Assembly: GCA_027886175.1 (NCBI GenBank)
Contig: JAJNNQ010000129.1
Span: 2,790,001 to 2,854,000 of the forward strand
DNA: 64,000 nucleotides
Reading direction: 5' to 3'
Origin: Phylloscopus collybita
Taxonomy: Eukaryota; Chordata; Aves; Passeriformes; Phylloscopidae
Shown here in pieces: positions 38,523 through 50,019 of the stretch (the stretch's first letter is position 1; every line of letters begins with the position of its first letter). A program made the translations under genes and the position numbers. The notes under the pieces were generated by a model that made no database searches, had not been told where the DNA came from, and worked only from the letters and a program-made list of their open reading frames with translations.

Positions 38523-38840
38523 GTGAGCGTGTCCCACTGCTGCCATTCCTCACGCTGGGACCTGCTGCTGTCACTGCCGTGGCTCCTGCAAAGCGTGGGC
38601 CAGCAATGTATCCTCTCCCTTCTCCTCATCTTCTCCATCTTCTCCATCTCTTTCTCTCTGCCATCCTCTAGCCATGGAACAGAGAGGATGCAGAAGAGGC
38701 TGTGCATCTTTACTCCATGGGCTCACTCCCAGTAGGGAGGATCCTCCAAGGCCTTTTCATCCCTCCATCCCTGGGGCACTCGGGATTTCTGTGCCGTGAC
38801 TTCCGTGGCCGGGGGATGATCAGGGTGCTCTCCCCACCAG

Positions 38841-39060
38841 GTCGTGGCCATCGACCTGGACGAGGGCCCCAACGGGCAGGTGTCCTACCGCATGCAGGTG
38901 GGGATGCCCCGCATGGATTTCCTCATCAACAGCACCAGCGGGCTGGTCACTTCCACGGCCGTGCTGGACAGGGAGAGGATCCCCGAGTACTTCCTGCGGG
39001 TGGTGGCCAGCGACGCCGGCGCGCCCGCCAAGAGCTCCACCAGCACCCTCACTGTCAAAG
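38841..39060 (+). CDS. CDH23: CDH23 exon, EC9 body (window exon 15)
   Basis: Seventy-three codons plus one base, carrying DLDEGPNG, LDRER and ASDAG of EC9 and ending TLTVK with a split Val. The acceptor is tccccaccag and the donor gtgggt. The exon is GC-rich. Confidence 0.97.
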
Positions 39061-39899
39061 GTGGGTGCACCCAGACCCCACGGGGACAAGGACACCTCCT
39101 CGGAGGAAATGCAGTTTCTGTAGGAGACACGCTGAGGCCTGAGAACAGGATCAGGTCTGGCTTCGTGTACAGCAGGACACAGGGACGGCTCCCGTCCCCA
39201 CAGGCTCCGTGTGTGCATCAACACACTGCAGAGATGGGGAAAACATGGTGTTTCTGGCAGGGCCCCCAAATTTTCTATTTTTTTTTTTTCTCCATTCCCC
39301 CATCCCCAGTGTTGCTTTTTCTTTTGCTTCAGCATGTGATTCCCATCAGCTGCGTGCCTGGACAGCCCACGCAAGCCCAGTTCAGAGCTGGAGCCTTACT
39401 GCAGTGGCCTGTCTTTAATTTAATGCCTTGTTATTTACTGGCTTCATGCAAGTCCACTGCTAGAAAAGGATGAGCATCATCTGGGAGTAAACTGACCCTG
39501 GACTGTCCTCAGGCCTGAGTTTGGAAAAGAAGTTCCTGGTCCTATACCTTTAGAGGTCTCTGACATGCCCCAGGAAATACTGAGCTGATATTTAAGCCCT
39601 GTGTTTTCCTTTGAATGGGGATGGAAACAGGCTTGGTGAAAATAGAAACTTGAGTTTCAGTGACGTAATGGTTGTGAGGCTGTGAGGAGGGTGATCTGCG
39701 TGTATCAGAGGCAACCAAACACAGCCTAGAGCCACTCAGCAGGAACCCCCGCTGCAGAAATGGCAGGGAGAGTCAGGCAGAGCATTCCCTGGGATGCTGA
39801 GAGCAGCAGGCAGGAGGCCAGGGAGCCCAGCAGAACCAGCCTGGCGTCTGCAGGAGGGGCAGCCCTGGCAGCACACTCAGCTCTGCTCCCCCTTTTCAG
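39061..39899 (+). other. CDH23: CDH23 intron between window exons 15 and 16
   Basis: An 839-bp intron with a short T run near 39278-39288. I see no repeat or gene in it. Confidence 0.7.
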
Positions 39900-40052
39900 T
39901 TCTGGACGTGAACGACGAGAACCCCACCTTCTTCCCCGCCGTCTACAACGTGTCCCTGCCCGAGGACGTGCCCCGGGATTTCAAAGTGGTCCGGCTCAAC
40001 TGCACGGATGCTGACATCGGGCTGAACGCTGAGCTCAGCTACTTCATCACAG
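39900..40052 (+). CDS. CDH23: CDH23 exon, EC9-EC10 linker and EC10 start (window exon 16)
   Basis: It encodes the linker DVNDENPTF, where the last Asn-Asp pair is partly replaced (DEN). The EC10 XEX motif PED and the DADIGLN calcium motif follow, ending YFITG across the junction. The acceptor is ccttttcag and the donor gtgtga. Confidence 0.96.
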
Positions 40053-40784
40053 GTGTGAGCCCATGCAGAAGGGGAACTTTGGCTGCTGAAAGGCGCAGGC
40101 AGCCCCGGAGCCCGGCCGGGCTGTTGGGCACTTCAGCGCTGCCTTTCGCAGCCCCTCCAAACCTTGTCCGGCATCGCCCTCTGCTGAGCAGCCCCGCTTG
40201 GCTCCCGGCCACGCTGGCCACTCTGCTGACCCCCAGCACCCCTAGAAAGGCATTGGGATGGGCGGAACACGGCTAGGGAGCAAGGGCTGGGGTGGCTTTC
40301 ATGAGTGTTTATGGCTGGAAGCCATACATGGAATCCTGAGGTATTTTCGTAGCCACGTGGGCAGGTGAGGTTGGGTGGGCAGCGATGCCACCCAGGCAGT
40401 GCCTGGCTTGCTCCACAGCTGCAGCACCTGCAGCAGGAGGCTGGGAAGTCCCCTGGCCATGGTTTGACTTGCAAACTGCACGCTGAGCCCTCAGGAAGAG
40501 GGTAAAAACAGAAGTGTCACCAGAGAGTCATTTTTCCCACAATAGCAGCCCCTCCGGTCTCCCTGCGAGTGAAGCGGGGTGTGCTGTCCCACAGGCACCA
40601 CAGCTCACGTGCAAAGTTACCCCAGATTGCTTCCAAAGCATTCAGGAAATGATTCAGGTTTTCCTACGGCCGCTGGATTTTTCCTGTGCCGTGAGGCAGA
40701 GGGAAGGTGCTCTGCCAGGGACAAGGTACAAACCCATCCTTGCACAGCTGGGCTGACCCTGTGCCCAGGCCCCAGAATCCAAGG

Positions 40785-41017
40785 AAATGACCTCAAGTCG
40801 CACCAGGGAAGATTAGATATTGGGAAAAACTTCCTCACTGAAAGGGTAGCCAGGCACTGGAATAGACTGTCCAGGGAAGTAGTGGATGCTTCATCCCTGG
40901 TCAGGTCAGACAGGAGCAGCCTGGTCTGCGGGTGCAGTGGGTGTCCCTGCCCATGGCAAGGTGTTGGAACAAGGTGACCTTTAAGGTCCCTCCCAACCCA
41001 ACCCAAACCATTCCAAG
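40785..41017 (+). mobile_element. CR1 LINE 3' fragment abutting an exon acceptor
   Basis: About 230 bp of CR1 3' end: gattagatattgggaaaaac, ggcactggaatagactgtcc, gtccctgcccatggcaaggt, ccaacccaaaccattcc. It ends about 28 bp before window exon 17 of CDH23. Confidence 0.92.
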
Positions 41018-41045
41018 TTTCTATTCTACTTGTCCTTTGCTGCAG

Positions 41046-41159
41046 GTGGGAACCAGGATGGCAAATTCAGCGTTGGCTTCAGGGACGGGGTGGTCAGGAC
41101 AGTCGTGAGTCTGGACAGGGAGACCGTGGCATCCTACACACTGATCCTGGAGGCCATCG
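41046..41159 (+). CDS. CDH23: CDH23 exon, EC10 middle (window exon 17)
   Basis: It encodes GNQDGKFSVGF through LDRET to LILEAI, with a split Asp codon at the end. The acceptor tttgctgcag lies only about 28 bp after the end of a CR1 3' fragment; the donor is gtaagg. Confidence 0.96.
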
Positions 41160-42363
41160 GTAAGGATTCCCAGGGCTGCCACGGGGCCACTGCCACACAG
41201 CCCCGCCTGGTGGCCCTGCACGTGTCGAGCTCCCTTGCAGGTGTGTCAGAGGGGCAGCAACTTCCAAGGCACTCTACAAACCAGAGCCTGTGTCTGGTGT
41301 TAACACTGCACAGCCCATGTGAATTAATGTCCCAGTTCCATCATGGCTTTTGCAGAGGGTATACTCTCCTCTCAGGTTTGCCCAGCCCCAGGGCTCTCCC
41401 TTTCGCCTGGGAGGGAAGGTCCCTTGTTCCTGAGAGGCTCCACACTGTCCCAGGCAGCCCTCTACCCAAAAACACCATCACCACAACATTGTTCCCCTCA
41501 TGCCACACCAGCCCTTGGCACTGTGGCTGCTGATTAACCCTGAGCCACCTGGCACAGGCAGAGGGTCCGTGTGCCAAACTCAGCTTGGCTGTCATCCCCA
41601 GAGCTTTATAATGATGTGCCTGTTCACAGATGACTTGGATGTCCCTTTTGAAAGGAGAAATAAGTGGCCTGGACAGAATTGTCAGGGGCACAGCGTTGCA
41701 GGTGACACAGGGGTTGCAGCAGGGATGCTGCAGTGCCTGGGCACACAGGACTGGATCCCAAGGGGCAGAGGGTCTGTTGAGCCCCTCTGATGGGGATCAC
41801 ACTGCCTGTGTTTTCCCAGATCCCACAGGCTCCCAGCTGGGTGGGTTTAGCGCTCCCTGCAAAACAGGCAGGTTGAAAAATCCAACCCTGACCCATGCTT
41901 CCCAGTGCCTCATTCTTCCTGGCAAATCCAAGAGCTGTGCTGCCATGTCCTTGTCTACTGAGCATCAACCCATCCTGGTGCTCTTTGTGAGCTGAGCTGC
42001 GGCTGTGGAAAACTCATCAGGCTGCCTTCATCACCCAAATCCCTGGCCTCCAGCAGTCCTTTCCCTTGGTGTATGGAATTGCAAATCCTCTCTGAATATC
42101 AGTTGCATTTCTAGCCTCACTGGGCTCCATGGCAGAGCTTGGGGGTGGTTTGGCTTTTCCTTTTTCTTTCAAAATAGGAAGGGAAAAAAAAAAAAAACCC
42201 ACCCTAAAACCCCATGGTTCAGCGTGGGATTTAAAAGCTGCAAAAAGATGAAACGTTGTAGTTTAGAAATGTCGATCCCGTTATTTCAGCAGCCATGGGC
42301 TGGGCACCGCCTGTGCAAGGAGAGGTGACTGCACCTCCCTCCCTCACCCTTCTCTCCCTGCAG
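41160..42363 (+). other. CDH23: CDH23 intron between window exons 17 and 18
   Basis: A 1.2-kb intron with an A run near 42187-42200. Nothing else was recognised. Confidence 0.7.
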
Positions 42364-42512
42364 ACAATGGCCCCGCCGGGAACCGGCGCACAGGGACTGC
42401 CACCGTCTACGTGACCGTCCTGGATGTCAACGACAACAGACCCATCTTCCTGCAGAGCAGCTATGAAGTCAGTGTCCCCGAGGACATCCCGGCTGCCAGC
42501 AGCATCGTGCAG
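42364..42512 (+). CDS. CDH23: CDH23 exon, EC10 end and EC11 start, GC donor (window exon 18)
   Basis: Two bases plus 49 codons with NGPAG, the linker DVNDNRPIF and the EC11 XEX motif PED, ending SSIVQ. The acceptor is ccctgcag. The donor reads CAG followed by gcaagt, a GC splice donor otherwise identical to consensus. The next exon resumes in phase 0 exactly where the protein requires. Confidence 0.94.
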
Positions 42513-44236
42513 GCAAGTGGCTCTTCCCCTGGCACCCTGGGGTGGGAGGTGGGCATCCCCCACCAACTGTGCCCTGACCATCAGCTGCTGGAAGCCCAGG
42601 GCAGAGATTTTCTCTCCCTGTCGGTGGTCTGTTCCCTCGGGGCAGGACGAGATGTGTGCTTGCTCATCCACTCCTCTGCTAGTCCAGCCTGTGAGTGCCA
42701 GGGAGAAGGCAGCAAAGAACAAGGAAAAATTAAGACACTCACCCCATTTCTGCAGGGGGTGAGAGGAGAGGAGCCAAGCCCTGTGCTGGTGAGGCCACTT
42801 GGCTACATCCCTGCTTTCTCCCTCCTCCCAAACAGAGATCTCCATGGGAGAGGGAGAGGAGTGCCTGCAAAGAGATGCTCGGAGAGGGGGGAAAACCCTC
42901 AGAGAGGGAGGAAAGCATTTGGACTTTGCTTTCATTTTTGTTCCTCTTTGAGGGAGCGGTGGGCAGAGCTGAATGGCTCAGTGAGCACCGAATGAATGCG
43001 GGCATTCACACAGGCTCCGGGGCCTTCCAGCATCCCTTCAAACCCAGGGCTCTTCTGGAGCAGGCACCAAAGGCTCTTTGCAGAGGGCCCTGGGAAGGCT
43101 CCTCCTGCCTTCAATACCTCTGCCGGCACAGGGAAAGGGGCAGCTTTGTCCCTGGCTGGGGTGGGCAGGATGAGTCACTGGCAGAGAAGAAAGGAGCCTT
43201 TTGCCTCCTGCAACAGAGGTTTGCTGGGAGCCACAGCAGCTTTGCTCGGGGCGGCCGGTCCCCAAGGAATCCTCCTCACCTGTTGTGCCATGGCACAGTG
43301 TACCTGATGTCTCTGGGATCAGACATCAGTCTGCAGTCATGGGATGGAGGTGTGTCCTTGCATAGGACTCCTAAAATTGAGCCGGTTTGGCAAATCAGAG
43401 GAATGGAGGGAACTCAAGTCTGGCTGGTGTCAAAGTGCCTTTTCTTAGAACCTGCTTCCCAGAAAAGGGAGATGCCCTTGAAAGTCCATGGCAAAAGAGA
43501 GGAAGTATTTGGGGGAAGTTGATTTTCCACGGAACAACATGGAAGAGAAACAGAAACAGAAATGAGCCATCATCTGGCTTTAGTTTAATATACACCTTCA
43601 GTGTGAACCACGTGTACCGAAGGTCTCTCCCTTCAAATGCATCCCCACATCCCCAGGGCAGCAAGAGAGTTTCTGAATGTTACCCCATCCCTTCCTCCCA
43701 AAACCAGGCAGACCAAGACCAGAGAGCAGGAATGGGAATGCATTGACCACAGCAACCGAGAGCATGGAGGGGGTGACAGGGGGGACCAGGCAGACGTGGG
43801 GGCCCGAGCCTCCCTCCACCTGCTCCGGAGCACAGCTCGGGGGGAAGTCTCCACTGAGGATTGCTTTCTGTGGAGCAGGTTTGCCCTGGGCTGCCTCTCT
43901 TCAAGTAGCCAGGTTGCTCCCACTCTCTTTCCAGGCTGTTTGTTCAGGTGGAGCACAGCTTGCACAGTGTTTTCCAAAAGAAATGAAGCAGGAGGACTTT
44001 TTTTGGACTGCCCGGTGGTAGCTGCGCATGGGTGTAGTTTGGATGCCTCCACCTTCCCTGGCAGGAAGCAACAACCTGGAAAGCGTTTGGGAACCTGACA
44101 TTGCAAAATCTCCTGTCACCTTGCAGAGCCACTGCCTGGAAATGAGTTGCTTAGAGGGTCTCTGCCGGGTTGCTCAGGATACCAGGGGGTGCTTGAGAAG
44201 GGAGCCGAAAGCTTGGGAAGGAGCAGCAGGGCAAGA

Positions 44237-44653
44237 TCACATTTTGGTGGACTCCATGATGTCCCAGTCCTGGCTGGTGGAGAAGCGTCTGGGACAGGCG
44301 AGTGGGCTGTGAGACACCAGCTGGCTCCTCCTGAAGCTGCTGATGGAGCACCTCAGGGAGCCCAGACGCTTCCAGAGCCTCAGCTGGGGCTCGCTGGCAT
44401 CCACGGGGTGGTGGGGCAGGCACTCGTGGGGGCTGGAGAGGGACCGGCCCGGCGCCGCTGGCTTGCAGAGGGTGACAAAGATGAGGAGGGTGGCCAGGAC
44501 CAGGAAGATGCAGACAAGCCCAACGATAATGGGCAGCCAGTCTGTCACCTCAGGGGACGTGGCGCTGGGTGGCACTGGCTCCATGGTGGGGACCAGAAGC
44601 CCGGGGAGAGGCAGGATGGGAGAGCTCCCGTTGCCAGAGTCCTCTGTGCTCAT
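44237..44653 (-). CDS. C10orf105: C10orf105 homologue, small single-pass membrane protein
   Basis: A 138-residue intact protein in a single coding exon, antisense in a CDH23 intron. It has an acidic, Ser/Pro-rich N-terminus without a signal peptide. One hydrophobic membrane segment spans about residues 38-60 (WLPIIVGLVCIFLVLATLLI). A basic C-terminal part follows, carrying HECLPHHP, EPQLRLWKRLGSLR and a terminal MESTKM. These segments match my recollection of human C10orf105 (about 133 residues), as do the position and orientation inside CDH23. Its function is unknown. A splice acceptor (cttgtactgcag) ends 5 bases before the ATG at 44659-44660, so 5' untranslated exons lie upstream; the last ORF exon begins at 44658. 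No poly(A) signal was identified downstream. Confidence 0.93.
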   Translation of the reverse strand: MSTEDSGNGSSPILPLPGLLVPTMEPVPPSATSPEVTDWLPIIVGLVCIFLVLATLLIFVTLCKPAAPGRSLSSPHECLPHHPVDASEPQLRLWKRLGSLRCSISSFRRSQLVSHSPLACPRRFSTSQDWDIMESTKM

Positions 44654-47279
44654 CTTCCCTGCAGTACAAGGTGATACAGAGAAGTGGCACAGGTGATTAC
44701 CACGTGGAAGCTGGACAGACAGCCACCCTCTGGTTGAACTGACGGATTCTTGTCATGCCTTGATGTCCAAGGTTCTCCCAGCCATGCTTTCAGTGGCACA
44801 GGGGGGACAGGAGGTGTCCATCTGCTTTGCCAGGAGGCAAAGCACAGAGGTGGGGTTTACACTTGTGAAGTATCACCCTGAAACTGAAGTGCAAAACCAC
44901 CTGGCAAAGGAACCTACCACTATTTACATGTAGTACCATGGCCCCCTGGGAGGACTCTTTTAGGGAGCACACACACCCGTTGCATGAAGATTTTCTGGAA
45001 GAGATGAATATCCTTGTGCTACAGAAAGTTCAAAATCCTTCCCCTAAGCTGCTGAGGTTTGGTTCTCCTCTGTTCCCCAGAAATGTGGGTTTGTTGAATT
45101 GGCTGTCATTTGGGGGTTTTGTGGTTATTCTCCTGAAGAAATTGGACAGTTGATTGAGCTTGTGCCCTGATAAGTCCCCATCAAGCTGCAGTGTTGTACT
45201 AGCACTGTCTTTATTTCTTTTGCGCCCTACTCATGCCAAAAATCCTCGTGTCAGACATTTTGCCAACCTGCTTTCAGGCTCAGACATGTCACAGGTGATG
45301 CAGAGCAGCTTCCCAAAGTGTTAGCAGTGATAGCTCTTACCTAACATCTGGTGGAGACTGTCCTCTGCTTTCCCCAACGGGTCGGATCCTCCTCCCAAGA
45401 GCATTTTGCACCCACTTTTTTGCTCACATGCACTCCTCCAGCCCCAGACAGGCTGTGCCAGGGGCTGGCATCTCTCCAGATGGAGATGAGGAGGTGAGGG
45501 CTGGGGAAGTCCTGTTTGTGCCAACCCTCTGCAATGCCCTTGGTGCTCCAGCCTGTGTGCTGGAGGCAAAGCTTTATTATGCTGGCTCTCCTGTGGAGAC
45601 ATGGGAGAGCTGTCTGGCTGGTCTGTGGCTGGGCAATCTCCTGGTAAACTTGGATTTGGATTGAGCCAATTTAAAACTGAGATCTTGGGAAAGGCAGGGC
45701 TGCAGGGGCTGCCAGGGTCTCTGGGTCTGCTCTTGCAGTCACCATCCCAAAGTCACACAGGTGTGTGTAAGGCAGCAGCCAAACGTTCACCATGAAACAT
45801 TCCAAAAAGCAGAGAGAAGACATCAGCAACATGGTTTTAGTCACTAAGGGTGTGTCAGCCTGCTCAGAGCTTGGGGGTCTTTGGGGAGGTGGTGCTGTTT
45901 CCATGGGTCAGGGCCAGGTCTGTGCCTGGAAAATGGGAAATGCAAAAACAAACGGGCCAGCACTCGAGAGGGTGAATCCCTGTGTGTATTGTCCCTAGGC
46001 AGTGCCAGGGACTGGGGCTCTTGGCACCTCCTCTACAGTGATGTCTTCACCTCTCTTCACCCCAAAAGTGGGGGGTTTTTTATCCCTAATTAGCTCAGTC
46101 CCTTGCCCTCGGCTTTGGGAACAGAGCAGCAATCCCAAGGACCCCCTGCTCCATGGGCAGGCTCCTCTGTGCTGCCCAGGCACGAAAGCCAGCAGGTAGG
46201 GCTGCAGTGTGCCCCACACCAAAGGCAGCCTGCATCAAGGTTCCCACGGCTACCTTCGTGCTGGCATTGGCTGGCTGCGTGTGTCAGCATGGTGACCTTG
46301 CATTGTTCCTTAAGAGGCAGCCAGGAGGCCTGGGCAGCTCCTTCAGGCTGTTTTTGCTCCCTTGCTCTTGGCTGCAGAGTTTGTCTTTTATATTCCCTTG
46401 ACAGTGTTTCACAGAAACCCACCGGGAGGGATCACACCGATGTTTTCCCAGGCTTTTTCAGCCATGCCCTGCTCTCCCCTTGCTTCCCATCCAGATTCTC
46501 CTCACTCTCCACCTGGCTCAGCTGGCAGAGCTTTCCTAGCATTGCCCCTTCCCAGCATCACTGTCCCACCCAGGCTGCATATTCCTCACCCCAGTGGGTT
46601 AGAAGAGATTTTCCCTGCCCTGGAAATCCTCCCCAGAGGTTCATCCCTGCCTGGTCAGCCCCAAATATGACACATCTCCCTGAAGACTCGGGCTCCAGCA
46701 CTGGCCACGAGGCAGATGAGGATCAGAGGGGAAAAAAAAACAAGCTGCAAAAGTTAAAATGTCCCTGAGAAAGGTGGAAAGGAAGAAAAAAAGAATGATT
46801 CTGGTGCATGGGCAGCAGAGAGGGTTATTCAGCCCAGCACCAGGCACTGCTCCCTGGCCTGGCTCGGCTGCCTAGTTTGGCAGTTTTCCCCTGTGCTCTC
46901 CCTCCCTTTTCCTCAAACTCCTGCAAAGAAAAGGCTGTTTTCAGGCACTGCCTGTGACACGGCTCCCCTGAAAAGCAGCTCTCATTCCCCTCCCCAGCTT
47001 GCTTAGCAACACTTTTCCTGGAGCTCCCCAACTTTTCCCAATGTGCTGAATCTTTCCAGCGGCTTGCAGGAGGAGGTGATGCTGGGCAGCACCGAGCACG
47101 GCTGCCTGACCCCGATGGTTGGGTTCCCAGAGCAGAGGGCTGTGAGTGGTGCTGCTCCCCATCACCCTCGCTGTTCAAAGGCACAGCTGCAGCCACGGGA
47201 CTCTCCCCCTCTCCCATCAGCGGGAGAGACAAGAGCAACGCGCCTGGGAAGGCAGGAGGGATGCCTGACCTCATGCCCA

Positions 47280-47600
47280 CCCCAGGCTTCGCATCCCCAC
47301 CCATTTTCAGCGCTTTCCCCGGGCCGAGGGCAGCAGCTCTGCAGCAGGGGGCCTGTCTCAGCCCTGCGGGTGACCCAAGGGGCCGGCAGCGGCTTTGCCG
47401 CGGGGTTTTGGGCTCCCTACCTCTCAGCAGCCGGCCGGGCCCGGGCTCTGCCTCCCGCACTCCCGCCTCGCCGCTCTCCCACCGCGCTCTGCCGGCTGCC
47501 AGCCCCCTCCTCCCTTTGGGGAGGGTGGGACAGAGGTGGCAGCCGCGCTGGGGACAGCCTGAGCCAGCAAAGCCGAGGGGCCCCGAGCCCCTCCCCGGGT
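47280..47600. promoter_or_regulatory. Candidate CpG island
   Basis: This stretch is dense in G, C and CpG (repeated ccg/cgc runs), unlike the surrounding intron. It lies about 2.6-2.9 kb upstream of the C10orf105 coding exon in that gene's direction. A donor-like gtaggg on the - strand begins at 47420. It could be a C10orf105 promoter with a 5' untranslated exon, or an internal CDH23 promoter. The assignment is inference. Confidence 0.4.
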
Positions 47601-48111
47601 GGGTTTGCCGGAGCTGTGTCCTGCTGGAGCTGGGTCCCCTTGCTGGGGTCGAGCTCCCTGGGGTGCGTCCCTGCAGGATTTGCCCTGTAGGATGACTAAA
47701 TGGCCGTGGGCTGAGCTCCCTGTGGTGGGAGGGGTGGCACCTGCCCTCCACGTGCCTGCTCCCCCTTTTCCCAGAAAATCTGCTTTATTCCCATTTTTAT
47801 TATTGCCCCTCCTCATCCTTTTCTGACACCTTTCCAGTAGCTGGGGGTGGGTTGAAAGGGGGCTGGGACAGGCTGGCTGTGCCTGCAGAGGGATAACATA
47901 GGCTGGAGCTCAGCTGGGCTGCACACGGTGCACGGTGCTTTCCACTGCAGCACAGCGAGCTTTTCTCCCGCTGCTTGCCCTGCCGTTGTTTTCCCGAGTT
48001 TGGGACAGTCTGTCAAAGTAGCACCTTTCCTTTGGGACCTCAGCAGGTCAAACCAGCAACAGCGAATCTTCCCTTGGGCTGCAGGCTGGCAGGAGCACGC
48101 CTTGCAAACCA

Positions 48112-48210
48112 CTGATTTTTAATAAAAAATATTTAATAAAAAGAATTTAATAAATGTTTATTAATAAATTCAATAAAAATATTTAATAAAAAAAAATTTA
48201 ATAAAAAACA
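48112..48210 (+). repeat. AT-rich (TTTAATAAA)n-like array
   Basis: About 95 bp of imperfect TTTAATAAAA units containing seven AATAAA hexamers on the + strand. It sits between GC-rich sequences inside the C10orf105-bearing intron. It is a simple repeat; any polyadenylation role is untested. Confidence 0.9.
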
Positions 48211-49768
48211 AGTGCCTGGGCTGACCCATATCACCTCGTTTATGTACCAGAGCTCCAGGCTCAGGGAGAGCTGGGAAAAGGGCGGCCCAAGGGGTGTTTG
48301 CAAGGGGCAGTTGGCTCATCCTGAAATGCGCTCTCTTGTGCAAGGAAGGGCACAAAAAGCTGCAAAGATTTACCTCCCATCCCTTTGTTTTTCCTCCTCT
48401 GGCTACATGATAGCTGCTCCCTGTGCCATGCCAAGGCAGCTGGTGTGCCTGGGCATCGCTTGCCTGCTGCTGCAGGGCCCATCCATGCATCCCACGGGAG
48501 AGGAGACAGCCCAGCTCTGCTGCAGGGAACCCAGCAGGTGAAAGGGCTGGTGTAGGAGGGAGAACTCCCCACTGCTGAAGGAGGTCGTGGGTGGAACATG
48601 GAATAAGCCACAAGCAAGATGTGAACCCGTCTGGGACAGCGGGAAACAGCCTGTGTGGGCACAGGGATGAGAAATCCAGTCAGAGGTCCATGTTCTCCAA
48701 GTGTTCTGCTGATGTAAGGGGACTTGGTGGAAGGGAGCAGGAGCAGTGCAAGGTACCTCAAAACCACATTTTAGAGGAGCATCTGACTCCTGCCAGTGTT
48801 GTGTGGGGCTGGGGGTGAAAGCCCTCGCTGTTCCAGCTGCATGTGTGTCCTTTGCAGCAGCCAAAGCTCTTCCAGCATCAATCTGGGTGCAGACCTTCCC
48901 GGGAGAAAGAAACTGCTGGGTGGGATTATAGGAAGATGAGGCGGAAGATGCCTTGCAGGGGGGAGCAGGGAGAGAATAAAGGCTCGGGGCATTCCCTGCA
49001 TCCTCACCCTGGTGATTTGTGAGCGGCCGCGCTGTGGTGGAGTTTCGGGTGCTTTGTGGGGAGTGGGTTTTGCCGAGAGAAGATGCTGGGGCTCGGTGCC
49101 AGCTGGACTGGAAGCCCTGGCCCTGCTGGTCACCGCCAGGTCCCGCTTCCCAGCTGCCGGCTGCTGGCCGAGGCTTTAGGGAAAGCACTGCAGTCTTGTT
49201 CGGTGACACCAGAGGGGACCCGTGCCTTGGTTTTCCCGGGGCGGAGGGCAGGCTCGGTCCATGCCGGGACTGTGCAGTGCATCAGAGCCTGGGGGTGCTC
49301 CCACCCCTGCTCAGGGGCTCGCAAGGACGCTCTAGGCTGGTTGCATTCACATTTCCTTTGGCAGTTTTCCCATGTGCTGCTGCTTGGGTGACTCACCAGG
49401 ATGCCATGGGCTGCGTGCCCAGGGGAGCAGCTCCCCCTGCCCAGCTCCGTCCCTGGGACAAGCATTGAAATGCAGGGTAGGATCGATGGAGGCACCTCCT
49501 CCAGCACACAGACCCGTGGGATTTGTGGTGTGGTCCCGAGGCTCAGCTCCCCCCTCAATCCAGCAGCTGAGCTCGCATCCAGGGGCTCCTGAGCCCGCTG
49601 TCCCTGCTGTCCAATGCTGAGGGGAGGGTAACTTACTCTGCTTTGTGCTTGGTAAGCTGCCCAGCTCAGGTGGAGGAGAAGGATGTCCAGTTTTGTCAGG
49701 GTAGGAGGACTAGTCCCAGTCTGGAATTCTCTGCCCTTCACCTCTACTTCTCTGCTTTTCTCTCAAAG

Positions 49769-49829
49769 GTGAAAGCCACTGATGCAGACGAAGGCATTAA
49801 CGGGAGAGTGTGGTACAGGATTGTCAAGG
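49769..49829 (+). CDS. CDH23: CDH23 exon, EC11 DXD segment (window exon 19)
   Basis: A 61-nt exon of 20 codons plus one base, VKATDADEGINGRVWY onward, with the EC11 DAD calcium motif. The acceptor is tctcaaag and the donor gtaagt. It ends the 7.3-kb intron that hosts C10orf105. Confidence 0.95.
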
Positions 49830-50019
49830 GTAAGTCCGGGTGCCCCTTTGTGCCCCAGGGAGTTTGTCCCAGGCTTGCCCAGCCTTGGGGGGTTGAGCTC
49901 ACCATCCTTTTGCACTTCGGAGGCCACAGAGCCATTTCTCCCAGCCCTCAGCAAAATCCAGCATTAGGCCTCGTTGCTGGGAAATGATTTGTCATGGATG
50001 GACAGCTAGATAGAATACT

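Larger units (their letters stand above)
42513..49768 (+). other. CDH23: CDH23 7.3-kb GC-AG intron hosting C10orf105
   Basis: It starts with gcaagt and ends with ctcaaag. It contains the antisense C10orf105 coding exon (44237-44653), a candidate CpG island (47280-47600) and an AT-rich AATAAA array (48112-48210). No CR1 copy was recognised in it, unlike most of the neighbouring introns. Confidence 0.85.

Noticed and set aside
42513..42560. A GT donor downstream of CDH23 exon 18 instead of the GC donor
   Set aside because: Using a later GT would add unrelated residues before the conserved VKATDADEG segment, whereas the GC site gives exact continuity.
43637..44674. Overlapping frames on both strands around C10orf105
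   Set aside because: Only the - strand frame 44237-44653 has a membrane segment and matches a known protein; the others are shadows.
46825..47751. A 308-residue open frame on the - strand
   Set aside because: It lies across the CpG-rich block. The composition is Gly/Pro/Arg/Ser-rich as expected of a GC-rich chance frame, with no domain or membrane segment, and it resembles no family.
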